Of a stretch of 64,000 nucleotides of DNA, positions 35,933-43,565 are shown one piece after another (position 1 is the first letter of the stretch; the number at the start of each line of letters is the position of its first letter). The stretch is from assembly GCA_023460515.1 (NCBI GenBank), contig JAEWPS010000038.1, forward strand, positions 313,019 through 377,018, written 5' to 3'. Under the pieces are notes generated by a model. The model ran no database searches. It was not told the origin of the DNA and worked only from the letters and a program-made list of their open reading frames with translations. The DNA comes from Bacillota bacterium (GTDB lineage: Bacteria > Bacillota > Clostridia > TANB77 > CAG-465). The position numbers were made by a program, and so were the translations under genes.

Positions 35933-36943
35933 TTACTTATTATCTACATTTGCCATATGAATAATTAAGTCTAATGCTTTATTTGAATAACCCCATTCAT
36001 TATCATACCATGATACTAATTTAACAAAGTTATCATTTAAAGCAATACCTGCTTTTACATCAAATATAGAAGTATGAGGATCATGTATAAAGTCTGAAGA
36101 CACTACTGCTTCATCTGTCCAGGTCATAATTCCTTTAAGTTCTCCATCACAAGCTTCTTTAATTTTTGTTACTATTTCTTCATAAGTAGCTGATTTTTCT
36201 AACTTACATGTTAAATCTACAACTGATACATCTAAAGTTGGTACTCTAAATGACATACCTGTTAATTTTCCATTAAGTGATGGTATAACCTTACCAACTG
36301 CTTTTGCTGCTCCTGTTGAAGATGGGATTATATTATAAGTTGCCGCTCTTCCGCCTCTCCAATCTTTATTTGAAGGACCATCAACTGTTTTTTGTGTTGC
36401 TGTTACAGAATGCACTGTTGTCATTAAGCCTTCAACAATTCCAAAATTATCATGTACAACTTTTGCAAGTGGTGCTAGACAATTTGTAGTACATGAAGCA
36501 TTTGATACAATGTTCATTTCTGGCTTGTAATCATTGTGATTTACACCCATTACAAACATTGGAGCATCTTTTGAAGGTGCTGATACAACAACTTTCTTAG
36601 CTCCACCAGTAAAGTGAGCAGATGCTTTTTCCATTTCAGTAAATGCACCTGAAGATTCTAATACATATTCAGCTCCAGTCTCTCTCCATGGGATTTCATT
36701 TGGATCTTTAAAGTTATATACTCTTATAAGTTTTCCATCTACTTCTAAGCCATTTTCTACTACTTTAACTTCCTTATTTAGTCTTCCATGTATTGTATCA
36801 AACATAAGCATATATCTCATGTACTCTAGATCAATAAATGGATCATTTACTGCAACAACATCAACGTTGTCTCTTTCTAATGATACTCTAAGTACCAATC
36901 TACCGATTCTACCGAATCCGTTAATTCCAACTTTAATTTGCAT
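35933..36943 (-). CDS. gap: Glyceraldehyde-3-phosphate dehydrogenase
   Basis: 336 residues. NAD-binding INGFGRIGR at 7-15, catalytic C151 in SNASCTTNCLAPL, and the His in TVHSVT. First gene of the glycolysis operon, with its own promoter and GGGAGG ribosome site. No CggR-type regulator gene precedes it. Confidence 0.98.
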   Translation of the reverse strand: MQIKVGINGFGRIGRLVLRVSLERDNVDVVAVNDPFIDLEYMRYMLMFDTIHGRLNKEVKVVENGLEVDGKLIRVYNFKDPNEIPWRETGAEYVLESSGAFTEMEKASAHFTGGAKKVVVSAPSKDAPMFVMGVNHNDYKPEMNIVSNASCTTNCLAPLAKVVHDNFGIVEGLMTTVHSVTATQKTVDGPSNKDWRGGRAATYNIIPSSTGAAKAVGKVIPSLNGKLTGMSFRVPTLDVSVVDLTCKLEKSATYEEIVTKIKEACDGELKGIMTWTDEAVVSSDFIHDPHTSIFDVKAGIALNDNFVKLVSWYDNEWGYSNKALDLIIHMANVDNK

Positions 36944-36974
36944 ATAAATTTCCTCCCTTTAATTATATGACTAT

Positions 36975-37003
36975 ATTTTACAACAAATAAAATATATTTG
37001 CAA
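36975..37003 (-). promoter_or_regulatory. Promoter of the glycolysis operon
   Basis: Minus strand TTGCAA (37003-36998), 17 bases, TAAAAT (36980-36975), about 30 bases before the gap start. Confidence 0.65.
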
Positions 37004-37046
37004 CATAAAGTATAAAAAAAGTGAAAAAAGTATAAAAATTAGCAAA

Positions 37047-38238
37047 CTATTCCTGTAACTTATTTATACTACCAAAAGTGGCCTTTTCTGCGCCATATTT
37101 ACTTCTTATACAATCTAAAACTTTAGTTACATTTTCTATTTTATTATTTTCTTTTTTACTTGTTTCTATACTAAAAATATCCATTTGAAGTTCTTCTTTT
37201 GGGTTTATTAAATTGCCAACATTTACTGTTATTGCTCTTATTGGCTTATTTAAAATATAGTTTTCTTTTAATATCTGATCTGCAACTTTGAAAATATCTT
37301 GAAACAAATTAGTAGCTGCCACTTTTTTTTGTCTATTTGAAATTACAAATAGGCTATCTTTTATATTAAGTCCAACAACTGTACACTTTAAATCTAAGTT
37401 TCTTAAGCTCGAAGAAACCTCATCACATAGTATTCTTACGTGATTTTCTAAATGATTTATATCTGTTAAATCTTCTTTAAATGTAAGACCTTTGCTTACA
37501 CTTTTAGGCATTTTAATTGTATTATAGTAAGTTACTTCATCATTATCTATTCCATTGGCATAGTTATGCACAGTTTCACCAAGTTTACCTAATAATTTAA
37601 TTAATTTATTTTTATCATAATGCGCTAAATCCCCTATTGTATATATACCTTTTCTTTCTAAGATATTATTTGTAGCCTTACCTACAAATAATAACATACT
37701 AACAGGTAATGGATATATAATTTTTTTATAATTTTCTGGACTAAGCTCAGTAACAGCATCTGGCTTTTTCAAATCACTTCCGAAGTTTTGCAATGGATTT
37801 ATTAAAGGAAACCCCAACGGATATTGTTAATCCTAACGTATTTTTAACGTCTTCTTTTATTAAATTAGCTATAGTTAAACTATCCCCAAATAATTTTGTA
37901 CTTTCAGTAACATCTAAAAATGATTCATCTATCCCAAATGGTTCAACCTTATCTGTATACTTTAAATATATATTATTTACTAGTATTGAATACTTTTCAT
38001 AATCTGAATGATTAGATTTTACTAAAACTAAATTTTTACATTTCTTTTGTGCTGAATATATTGTCTCAGCTGTAACAATACCATACTTTTTAGCTAGTTC
38101 ATTCTTAGCTAGTATAATTCCATGTCTTAACGCGGGATCTCCACAAACAGCCATTGGTACGTCCTTTAATTTAGGATTTTTTAAGCATTCAACTGAAGCA
38201 AAGAAACCATTCAAATCACAATGTAGTATATTTCTCAT
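37047..38238 (-). pseudogene. dinB: DNA polymerase IV (DinB), frameshifted
   Basis: Y-family translesion polymerase split in two frames. The N-terminal part (38238-37774) has the metal Asp D8 in HCDLNGFFASVE and GIDESFLD; it runs into a stop soon after FNKSIAK. The C-terminal part continues in the next frame with FGSDLKKPDAV, through the thumb and little-finger domains. The shift lies at 37785-37789, in GCAAAACTTCGG; removing one base (the C or one A of the run) restores a normal protein near 396 residues. Real mutation or assembly error cannot be told apart. Confidence 0.88.
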
Positions 38239-38261
38239 TTATATCACTGCCTTACATTCAC

Positions 38262-38290
38262 ATTATACCAAACAATAGTTCTTTTGTCAA
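38262..38290 (-). promoter_or_regulatory. Consensus promoter of dinB
   Basis: Minus strand TTGACA (38290-38285), 17 bases, TATAAT (38267-38262). It directly follows the terminator of the upstream operon. No LexA box is obvious. Confidence 0.75.
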
Positions 38291-38293
38291 GAA

Positions 38294-38324
38294 AAAGGTA
38301 TTACAAATTTCTTGTAATACCTTT
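38294..38324 (-). terminator. Terminator of the Tes-like operon
   Basis: Perfect 13-base arms AAAGGTATTACAA (38294-38306) and TTGTAATACCTTT (38312-38324), 5-base loop, followed by TTTTTC on the minus strand. Confidence 0.88.
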
Positions 38325-38338
38325 AAATATCTCATTAA

Positions 38339-38692
38339 TTAAAACATTAATCTTAATGACCGAAAGGATACGGTAGATACTAAACCCATGCATATTCCAA
38401 AACCTATCAATGCAACTAAATATATAATAATATATATTTTAACCATTACATAAAATACTTTAATTAATTCACCTTTCACTCCACCAAATTTAAGGATTGC
38501 AGCTAATATAATCATTACAATAGTTAAAATTACATATGCAACTGGTGAAATAATAAGTATCAATATATTTGCTGCTATTAACAAAATTGCAAATCCTATT
38601 GCATTCGAAAATTTATACTCTCCTTCTTTCATTATTATTAAAACTATTGATACAATAAACAAACATAGTAATAATATAAATATAAATTCCAT
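38339..38692 (-). CDS. Small four-helix membrane protein, unknown
   Basis: 117 residues, almost all hydrophobic, with about four helices and a short polar C-terminus. No family recognised. Its start codon shares a base with the stop of the Lgt-family gene, so it is translationally coupled and last in the five-gene operon. A structural or accessory membrane role is inferred from context only. Confidence 0.65.
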   Translation of the reverse strand: MEFIFILLLCLFIVSIVLIIMKEGEYKFSNAIGFAILLIAANILILIISPVAYVILTIVMIILAAILKFGGVKGELIKVFYVMVKIYIIIYLVALIGFGICMGLVSTVSFRSLRLMF

Positions 38693-39483
38693 TATTTTTC
38701 CTCCTTCATTTCTCTAAATAACATAAATATTATACCAATCAAGCATATTATTTGATATATACTCAAGAAAAGTATATTCTTCTCGGTTGCTCTTACAAAT
38801 TCGATTATAAATCTAAATACAAAATAATATATAACTAAATTAGAAAATAGTTCTCCATCTTTTAAGTCTTTCTTTTTATATTTTTTTAATATTAAATATA
38901 CAAATAAAATTATACAAAAAATCGCTTCATATAGTTGTGTTGGAATTCTTAGACCATCTCCAAAATTTATTCCTAATAAATTAGTTTTAATACCATAACA
39001 ACATCCAGATAAAAAGCATCCTATCCTCCCTATTCCCATTCCAAGTGCCACCGATGGTGCTATATTGTTGCCAAATCTCATACCTTTTATATTGTTTATT
39101 TTTTTATATATTCTAATAGCTATATATCCACCTACAAGTCCACCTACTATAGATTTTCCGGATAGTAAGAATAATTTTAAATTATTCACATTGTCTAATA
39201 TTTTATCTATATTTTCTATAATAACTGGTATTTTAGAACCTATGAATCCACCAAGTAAAGCCATTATAACAATATCTATTGTATATTTATTTTTACTTTT
39301 GACTAACTCTTTATTATTATCCGTTTCTTTTTGATCATTCATTTTTTTATCAATTATAGATAATATTAAATAACTAACAATACCCAATATTACAGATAAT
39401 GATACTAATATTGTATATGTAGAAACACCATTTATATTAGTTAATATACCCCACCCTTTGGGTACATAATGATTATCTAACAT
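38692..39483 (-). CDS. Lgt-family membrane enzyme (prolipoprotein diacylglyceryl transferase paralogue)
   Basis: 263 residues, about seven helices. The Lgt signature region is GMGIGRIGCFLSGCCYG (about residues 148-164), followed by RIPTQLYEAI, with the conserved Arg and the Tyr-Glu of Lgt. Standard lipoprotein Lgt enzymes carry N and E residues (GRxGNFxNxE) where this has C-F-L-x-G-C-C. Such GCCYG forms are usually side-branch Lgt-like proteins. It could be the genuine Lgt, but the operon with a Tes-like radical SAM enzyme suggests a lipid substrate other than prolipoprotein. Confidence 0.8.
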   Translation of the reverse strand: MLDNHYVPKGWGILTNINGVSTYTILVSLSVILGIVSYLILSIIDKKMNDQKETDNNKELVKSKNKYTIDIVIMALLGGFIGSKIPVIIENIDKILDNVNNLKLFLLSGKSIVGGLVGGYIAIRIYKKINNIKGMRFGNNIAPSVALGMGIGRIGCFLSGCCYGIKTNLLGINFGDGLRIPTQLYEAIFCIILFVYLILKKYKKKDLKDGELFSNLVIYYFVFRFIIEFVRATEKNILFLSIYQIICLIGIIFMLFREMKEEK

Positions 39484-39931
39484 TACATTTACCGCCTCTT
39501 ATTTTTTTTCCTAAATTACAGCAATTCTTACCTAGTACGATACATTCGAAAAGTTTTTGCGCAGAGCAATAACCAAACGCTGCTATTGTTTGAAGAATTA
39601 TCATTATCCATGTAATTATCCAACCAATTATTTCTATTTTAAATATATAGAAAAACATTAATGCTAATGCTGTAACTATACTTCCAAAAAAATGTGCGAA
39701 CCTTATACTTTGTACATTAACAACTTCCAATTTCTTTTTATTAATTAAAGCATCACCTAAAAGTACTAAAGGTGCCCTTGATACTCCTAATATTCCAGAT
39801 GAAAGCATAATAATAAATGGAATTAAAAGAAGTATATTAACTCTTGTTATTCCTATAATCCAAAACATTATAGCTATACTAAACCTGCAAAATGCAACTG
39901 AAGCTTTATTTACATTTACCATCTTATTCAT
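39473..39931 (-). CDS. DUF4395-like membrane protein
   Basis: 152 residues with four helices, an N-terminal VNKASVAFCRFSIA segment and a Cys-containing C-terminus (FGYCSAQKLFECIVLGKNCC) that resemble DUF4395 proteins. Function of that family is not known. It overlaps the start of the Lgt-family gene by 11 bases and follows the methyltransferase gene by nine. The cysteines could be redox or metal ligands. Confidence 0.6.
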   Translation of the reverse strand: MNKMVNVNKASVAFCRFSIAIMFWIIGITRVNILLLIPFIIMLSSGILGVSRAPLVLLGDALINKKKLEVVNVQSIRFAHFFGSIVTALALMFFYIFKIEIIGWIITWIMIILQTIAAFGYCSAQKLFECIVLGKNCCNLGKKIRGGKCNVR

Positions 39932-39940
39932 AACGCATTC

Positions 39941-40588
39941 CTACTTTCTCTTTTTAAACTTAGGAAAAAACATCCCTACTTTTTTTTTGTATTCTATATA
40001 CTCCCTTTTAAATGTTTTCTCCAGCTGAGTTTCTTCTTGCATTGCTCTATAATACATAAATGGAATAAATATAAATGTATTAAGTATAATCACCAAGATG
40101 TTTTGATACATCACCCCTACTCCATATAGCATCCATATAATTGATGCATATAGTGGATGTCTAACATACTTATATACTCCTGTATCTATTAATTTGTGGT
40201 TTGAATATATTACTACATTGTTACCCCAATTTCCACCTAAACATTTTCTACCATATAAATTTATAAATACTCCAAAGGTGTATACTAACATTGCTATAAT
40301 TTTAAAAAAATCCATATAGCTATTTGCTTCTAAACTACCTATTCGTAGTAATACAACTAAACTGCAAATCACGAAAAAAAATGTCATACTAAATGTCTCT
40401 ACTATTGACTTAACTTTTTTCGTTACTATATCTTTTTGCTTTTCTGCATCTTTAAAGTTATTATATACTCTTAAATATATAACTACTATTCCAAGTGATA
40501 CTACAAAATCAAATATTAGTTCTAAAACCCCAAACTTATCTATATATGTAGCAAGTACACTTTTATACATTTCTATTATATTATTCAT
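39941..40588 (-). CDS. ICMT/PEMT-like membrane methyltransferase
   Basis: 215 residues, about five helices. The C-terminal signature DTGVYKYVRHPLYASI, with a downstream EETQLEKTF-EYIEYKKKV block, is that of isoprenylcysteine carboxyl methyltransferase and phospholipid methyltransferase families; the Arg-His and paired Glu contact SAM and product in those enzymes. Its gene abuts the radical SAM gene. In bacteria such enzymes modify lipids, quinones or small amphiphiles; in this operon a lipid is most likely. Confidence 0.8.
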   Translation of the reverse strand: MNNIIEMYKSVLATYIDKFGVLELIFDFVVSLGIVVIYLRVYNNFKDAEKQKDIVTKKVKSIVETFSMTFFFVICSLVVLLRIGSLEANSYMDFFKIIAMLVYTFGVFINLYGRKCLGGNWGNNVVIYSNHKLIDTGVYKYVRHPLYASIIWMLYGVGVMYQNILVIILNTFIFIPFMYYRAMQEETQLEKTFKREYIEYKKKVGMFFPKFKKRK

Positions 40589-41956
40589 CTAGTTTTGCTC
40601 CCTATATATTATGTTATATGATGAAAATGGTATTTTTTTAAAATCCGGTGTTATTATATGAACACATTCCTTTTGCATAGATTTGGTATCAAAGTTATAT
40701 TTATCTATAAATGAAGAAATACTAATTCTAAATGTATTATCATTTATATATTCCACCCTTTTGTCCATATCCCATTTCAAGAAATCTTTTGGCACAAATT
40801 TTTTAAAATCCTTTAAAAAATTTAATACATTGCAACAACCATTACTGAATATAACATCTTTTCCTTCTCTTAATGTATCTTCTATCTTAAATACAAAAGT
40901 ATTATTTATATACGGTAAATATTTCTCTACTATTTCTCCTCTTGTTATAGGAATAAACTTCCCTTTATTTTTATATAAATATGTAAGAGCCACTCTTTCA
41001 GCATTACAAGGAAGTGGCATAAACTCTTCTTTTCTAAGCATTTTTTTAGTTTGCTCTTCTATTTTATTTATAACATCAGTTAACGTTGATCTATTTTCTC
41101 TACTTAATGTATTACCTTCTTTTCTACCAAAATATGCTACCGGTTGTATATTCACTCCTCTTATACATTTACTATCTAATGCATAAGATATAACCTGTCC
41201 AATTTCATTATCATTAATTCCATTTTCAACTGTCATAACTAAAGTTGTAGGTATATTATACTTATTAAGTAGGTCTATACATTTTTGCTTTAATTCAAAA
41301 TTACTATTGTTTCTTATTTTAACATATGTATCTGTATTAAAAGTATCAAATTGTAAGTATATTTCGAAATTACCTACTAATTTAGACAATTCATAAACAA
41401 ATTCTTCATCCTCTGCTATTCTTATACCATTTGTATTAAGCATTACATGTTTAAATCTCTTCTTTCCTTCTTTAATTATATCTAATATATCTTTATGTAA
41501 TGTTGGTTCTCCTCCACTTATTTGTAAAACTTCTGCATTTCCTGATTCTGTTTGTTCTACAAAATCCATCATATCTATTATCTTAGATAATTCCAAATCT
41601 ACTCCTTTACCAGAGTTTGCATAACAAGTATGACAATTCATATTACATTTATTAGTTACTTCAATCAACGATATACAACTATGTTGATCATGCATTTCAC
41701 ATAATCCACAATCATATGGACACCCTTTTACAACTTTTGTTTGTATCTCACATTTAGTTCCTGGTTTATCAAATTTTCTTTTATTTGTGTAGTACCTTAT
41801 ATCATGTTCTAATAGTTCTTTTTGCTCTCCATGATTAGTGCAATACTTCAATAAGTATATTTTATCATTATTAAATATAACTTTAGCAGGTATTATTTTT
41901 AAACATTCATTACATAAACTATTTGTATATTCGTGATATATATATTCTCTATTCAT
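40589..41956 (-). CDS. Radical SAM enzyme of the Tes/MJ0619 (tetraether synthase) type
   Basis: 455 residues. An N-terminal zinc-ribbon-like part (C15-x2-C18 ... C39-x2-H42), then KGCPYDCGLCEMHDQHSC (C79, C83, C86, C94), the radical SAM triad C104-x3-C108-x2-C111 in TNKCNMNCHTCYA, GGEP at 148-151, and further Cys in MPLPCNAER and NGCC. This whole order is what I know from MJ0619-like proteins, which include archaeal tetraether lipid synthase; bacterial relatives are linked to membrane-spanning lipids. Substrate not proven. First gene of the operon; promoter 42003-42031. Confidence 0.82.
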   Translation of the reverse strand: MNREYIYHEYTNSLCNECLKIIPAKVIFNNDKIYLLKYCTNHGEQKELLEHDIRYYTNKRKFDKPGTKCEIQTKVVKGCPYDCGLCEMHDQHSCISLIEVTNKCNMNCHTCYANSGKGVDLELSKIIDMMDFVEQTESGNAEVLQISGGEPTLHKDILDIIKEGKKRFKHVMLNTNGIRIAEDEEFVYELSKLVGNFEIYLQFDTFNTDTYVKIRNNSNFELKQKCIDLLNKYNIPTTLVMTVENGINDNEIGQVISYALDSKCIRGVNIQPVAYFGRKEGNTLSRENRSTLTDVINKIEEQTKKMLRKEEFMPLPCNAERVALTYLYKNKGKFIPITRGEIVEKYLPYINNTFVFKIEDTLREGKDVIFSNGCCNVLNFLKDFKKFVPKDFLKWDMDKRVEYINDNTFRISISSFIDKYNFDTKSMQKECVHIITPDFKKIPFSSYNIIYREQN

Positions 41957-42002
41957 CTTTTTGCCCCTTACTTAATCTATTATAAATTGACTTATTAACT
42001 TG

Positions 42003-42031
42003 ATTTTACTATATATAGATTATTTTGTCAA
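42003..42031 (-). promoter_or_regulatory. Promoter of the Tes-like operon
   Basis: Minus strand TTGACA (42031-42026), 17 bases, TAAAAT (42008-42003), some 47 bases before the radical SAM start codon. Confidence 0.7.
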
Positions 42032-42133
42032 TATATGTCATACAATTTAATTAACATATTCAATTTTAAATAAAAATAAACCCACCAAATATATTATTTG
42101 ATGAGTTAAAGATTTTATTTGTTTATTGTTTTT

Positions 42134-42334
42134 TTATTGCTTCCGTTTCATAGAGATTTTTGCGCTAGCTGTAGTGTCAGTAATTTTTCTTTCAATGTTT
42201 GTTATATCCCACACACTAGCATGAAGTTCAACAACTGCATTTATCTTAAATTCAAGATGATCTTCAAGTGCCTTTTTATTAGCATAATCTTTTAAATTGT
42301 ATACAGGTGTATCAAAAACATTATTATTTTCCAT
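42134..42334 (-). CDS. Small protein of unknown function
   Basis: 66 residues, soluble, with a mixed composition (FKINAVVELHASVWDITNIE) and a basic tail. No family recognised. A strong GAGGAGG ribosome site and a structured leader support it as real. It follows the coiled-coil gene by 143 bases in the same direction and may share its transcript. Confidence 0.55.
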   Translation of the reverse strand: MENNNVFDTPVYNLKDYANKKALEDHLEFKINAVVELHASVWDITNIERKITDTTASAKISMKRKQ

Positions 42335-42361
42335 AATATTATCCTCCTCTAAAATAAATTT

Positions 42362-42389
42362 TGGAGGCTTATGCCTCCGAAATTTCGGA
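42362..42389 (-). promoter_or_regulatory. Adjacent palindromes in the leader of the 66-residue gene
   Basis: GGAGGC-TTAT-GCCTCC (42362-42377) and CCGAAATTTCGG (42376-42387) overlap slightly, so the two hairpins compete. They lie 28 bases upstream of the start codon. No T-run follows, so a plain terminator is unlikely. Confidence 0.45.
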
Positions 42390-42432
42390 TAGCATAAAAT
42401 TTACTATCTAATTAATTATACCATATTATGTA

Positions 42433-42475
42433 AACAAAATCAATAGTTTAGTGCTATTAAACTATTGATTTTGTT
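42433..42475 (-). terminator. Perfect 18-base hairpin after the coiled-coil gene
   Basis: Arms 42433-42450 and 42458-42475 are perfectly complementary with a 7-base loop, two bases past the stop codon. The following T-tract is weak, so it may stabilise the mRNA or terminate partly. Confidence 0.6.
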
Positions 42476-42477
42476 AA

Positions 42478-43476
42478 TTATTTTGCTCTATCGTCTATTT
42501 CAACCCTTCTTGTAGTGTTAACTGTTATTTCAGTTACATCAGTAACTACAGATTGTTTTAACTCGTCCCTTATTCCATTTCTTTCACTTGTATCCACTTT
42601 TTCTTTATTAGAGGACTCAACTAATTGTTTAGTTTTATTTCCTTTAAACCTTGATGCTATTTTTTGACCTAAGCTTTTCCAAAAACCTTTATTTTCAAGC
42701 TCATTAATTTTTGTATTTTTTGCTTTATTATCTTTTATTAATTCATCATTTTCAATTTGTTTTATTTCGTTTGACTCTCTTATACTTTTATTTTCCTCTT
42801 TTAACTGTGAAATTTCAGCTTTTTGACTTTTAACTTCCTTTGACATTCTTTCAACTTCAGACTTGTATCTTTTTATTTCATCGTTTAAATTTTTAACTGG
42901 TTGAAGTTTTCCAAAATCTCCATCATATTCTAACTCCTCAAGTGCATCTATAACACTTTTAGGATCTTTATCATTAGAAGATTTATATAAAAGCATTTTA
43001 ATAGCTATTTCATCAACTTGTTTAGAAAGTGATGAATTATTACTAGCTCTTGAATAACTTTCCTCTGCTTTTAAAATATCATTAGTATAATCTATACCAC
43101 TAGTATTATGATGTATAGAATTGTAATTTAAATTTTCAATTACTTGTTTTTTTGATTCAATATCTTTTTGAATATCCACTTTTGTTTTTAAATATTTATC
43201 TACTTCTTTTTCATCAATATTTAATCCTTTTTCATTTATAGCATTCAAAATTCCTTCTTTATCTTTATTTGAAAATACTTTTGCCACTGATTGTTTTATA
43301 TCTCCTAAAGAAGAAAGTAATTCTTTTTTCTTCTCATATGTTTTTTTACTTTCCTCATAAATATTTTTATCTTTTAAATATTTATCCCATTCTTGACTTT
43401 CTTCAAAAAGTGGCCTTACAGAATCAGGTTTTATTGGTTCTATTGGTTCCTTAAGATCTTCTAATTTAGTTATCAT
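42478..43476 (-). CDS. Long coiled-coil protein of unknown function
   Basis: 332 residues, soluble and very Lys/Glu-rich. Coiled-coil stretches at roughly 45-120 and 195-265 (EIKRYKSEVERMSKEVKSQK), then a short basic segment (FWKSLGQKIASRFKGN) that could be an amphipathic membrane-binding helix, and a Thr/Val tail. No family recognised. Start ATG at 43476 chosen over GTG at 43485, which touches the AGGAG site. Promoter 43527-43555. Confidence 0.65.
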   Translation of the reverse strand: MITKLEDLKEPIEPIKPDSVRPLFEESQEWDKYLKDKNIYEESKKTYEKKKELLSSLGDIKQSVAKVFSNKDKEGILNAINEKGLNIDEKEVDKYLKTKVDIQKDIESKKQVIENLNYNSIHHNTSGIDYTNDILKAEESYSRASNNSSLSKQVDEIAIKMLLYKSSNDKDPKSVIDALEELEYDGDFGKLQPVKNLNDEIKRYKSEVERMSKEVKSQKAEISQLKEENKSIRESNEIKQIENDELIKDNKAKNTKINELENKGFWKSLGQKIASRFKGNKTKQLVESSNKEKVDTSERNGIRDELKQSVVTDVTEITVNTTRRVEIDDRAK

Positions 43477-43526
43477 TTGAATCACTCCTATACAATACTA
43501 ACTTTTTCCAATTTTTGCTTTTTTTC

Positions 43527-43555
43527 ATTATATCATAAGTTGAAATTTTTTTCAA
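43527..43555 (-). promoter_or_regulatory. Promoter of the coiled-coil gene
   Basis: Minus strand TTGAAA (43555-43550), 17 bases, TATAAT (43532-43527). Confidence 0.65.
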
Positions 43556-43565
43556 TCATATAATA

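Noticed and set aside
37774..37817. Programmed +1 frameshift in dinB
   Set aside because: No slippery stop context like CTT-TGA at the shift, the stop lies three codons later, and DinB is not known to use frameshifting. A plain indel is simpler.
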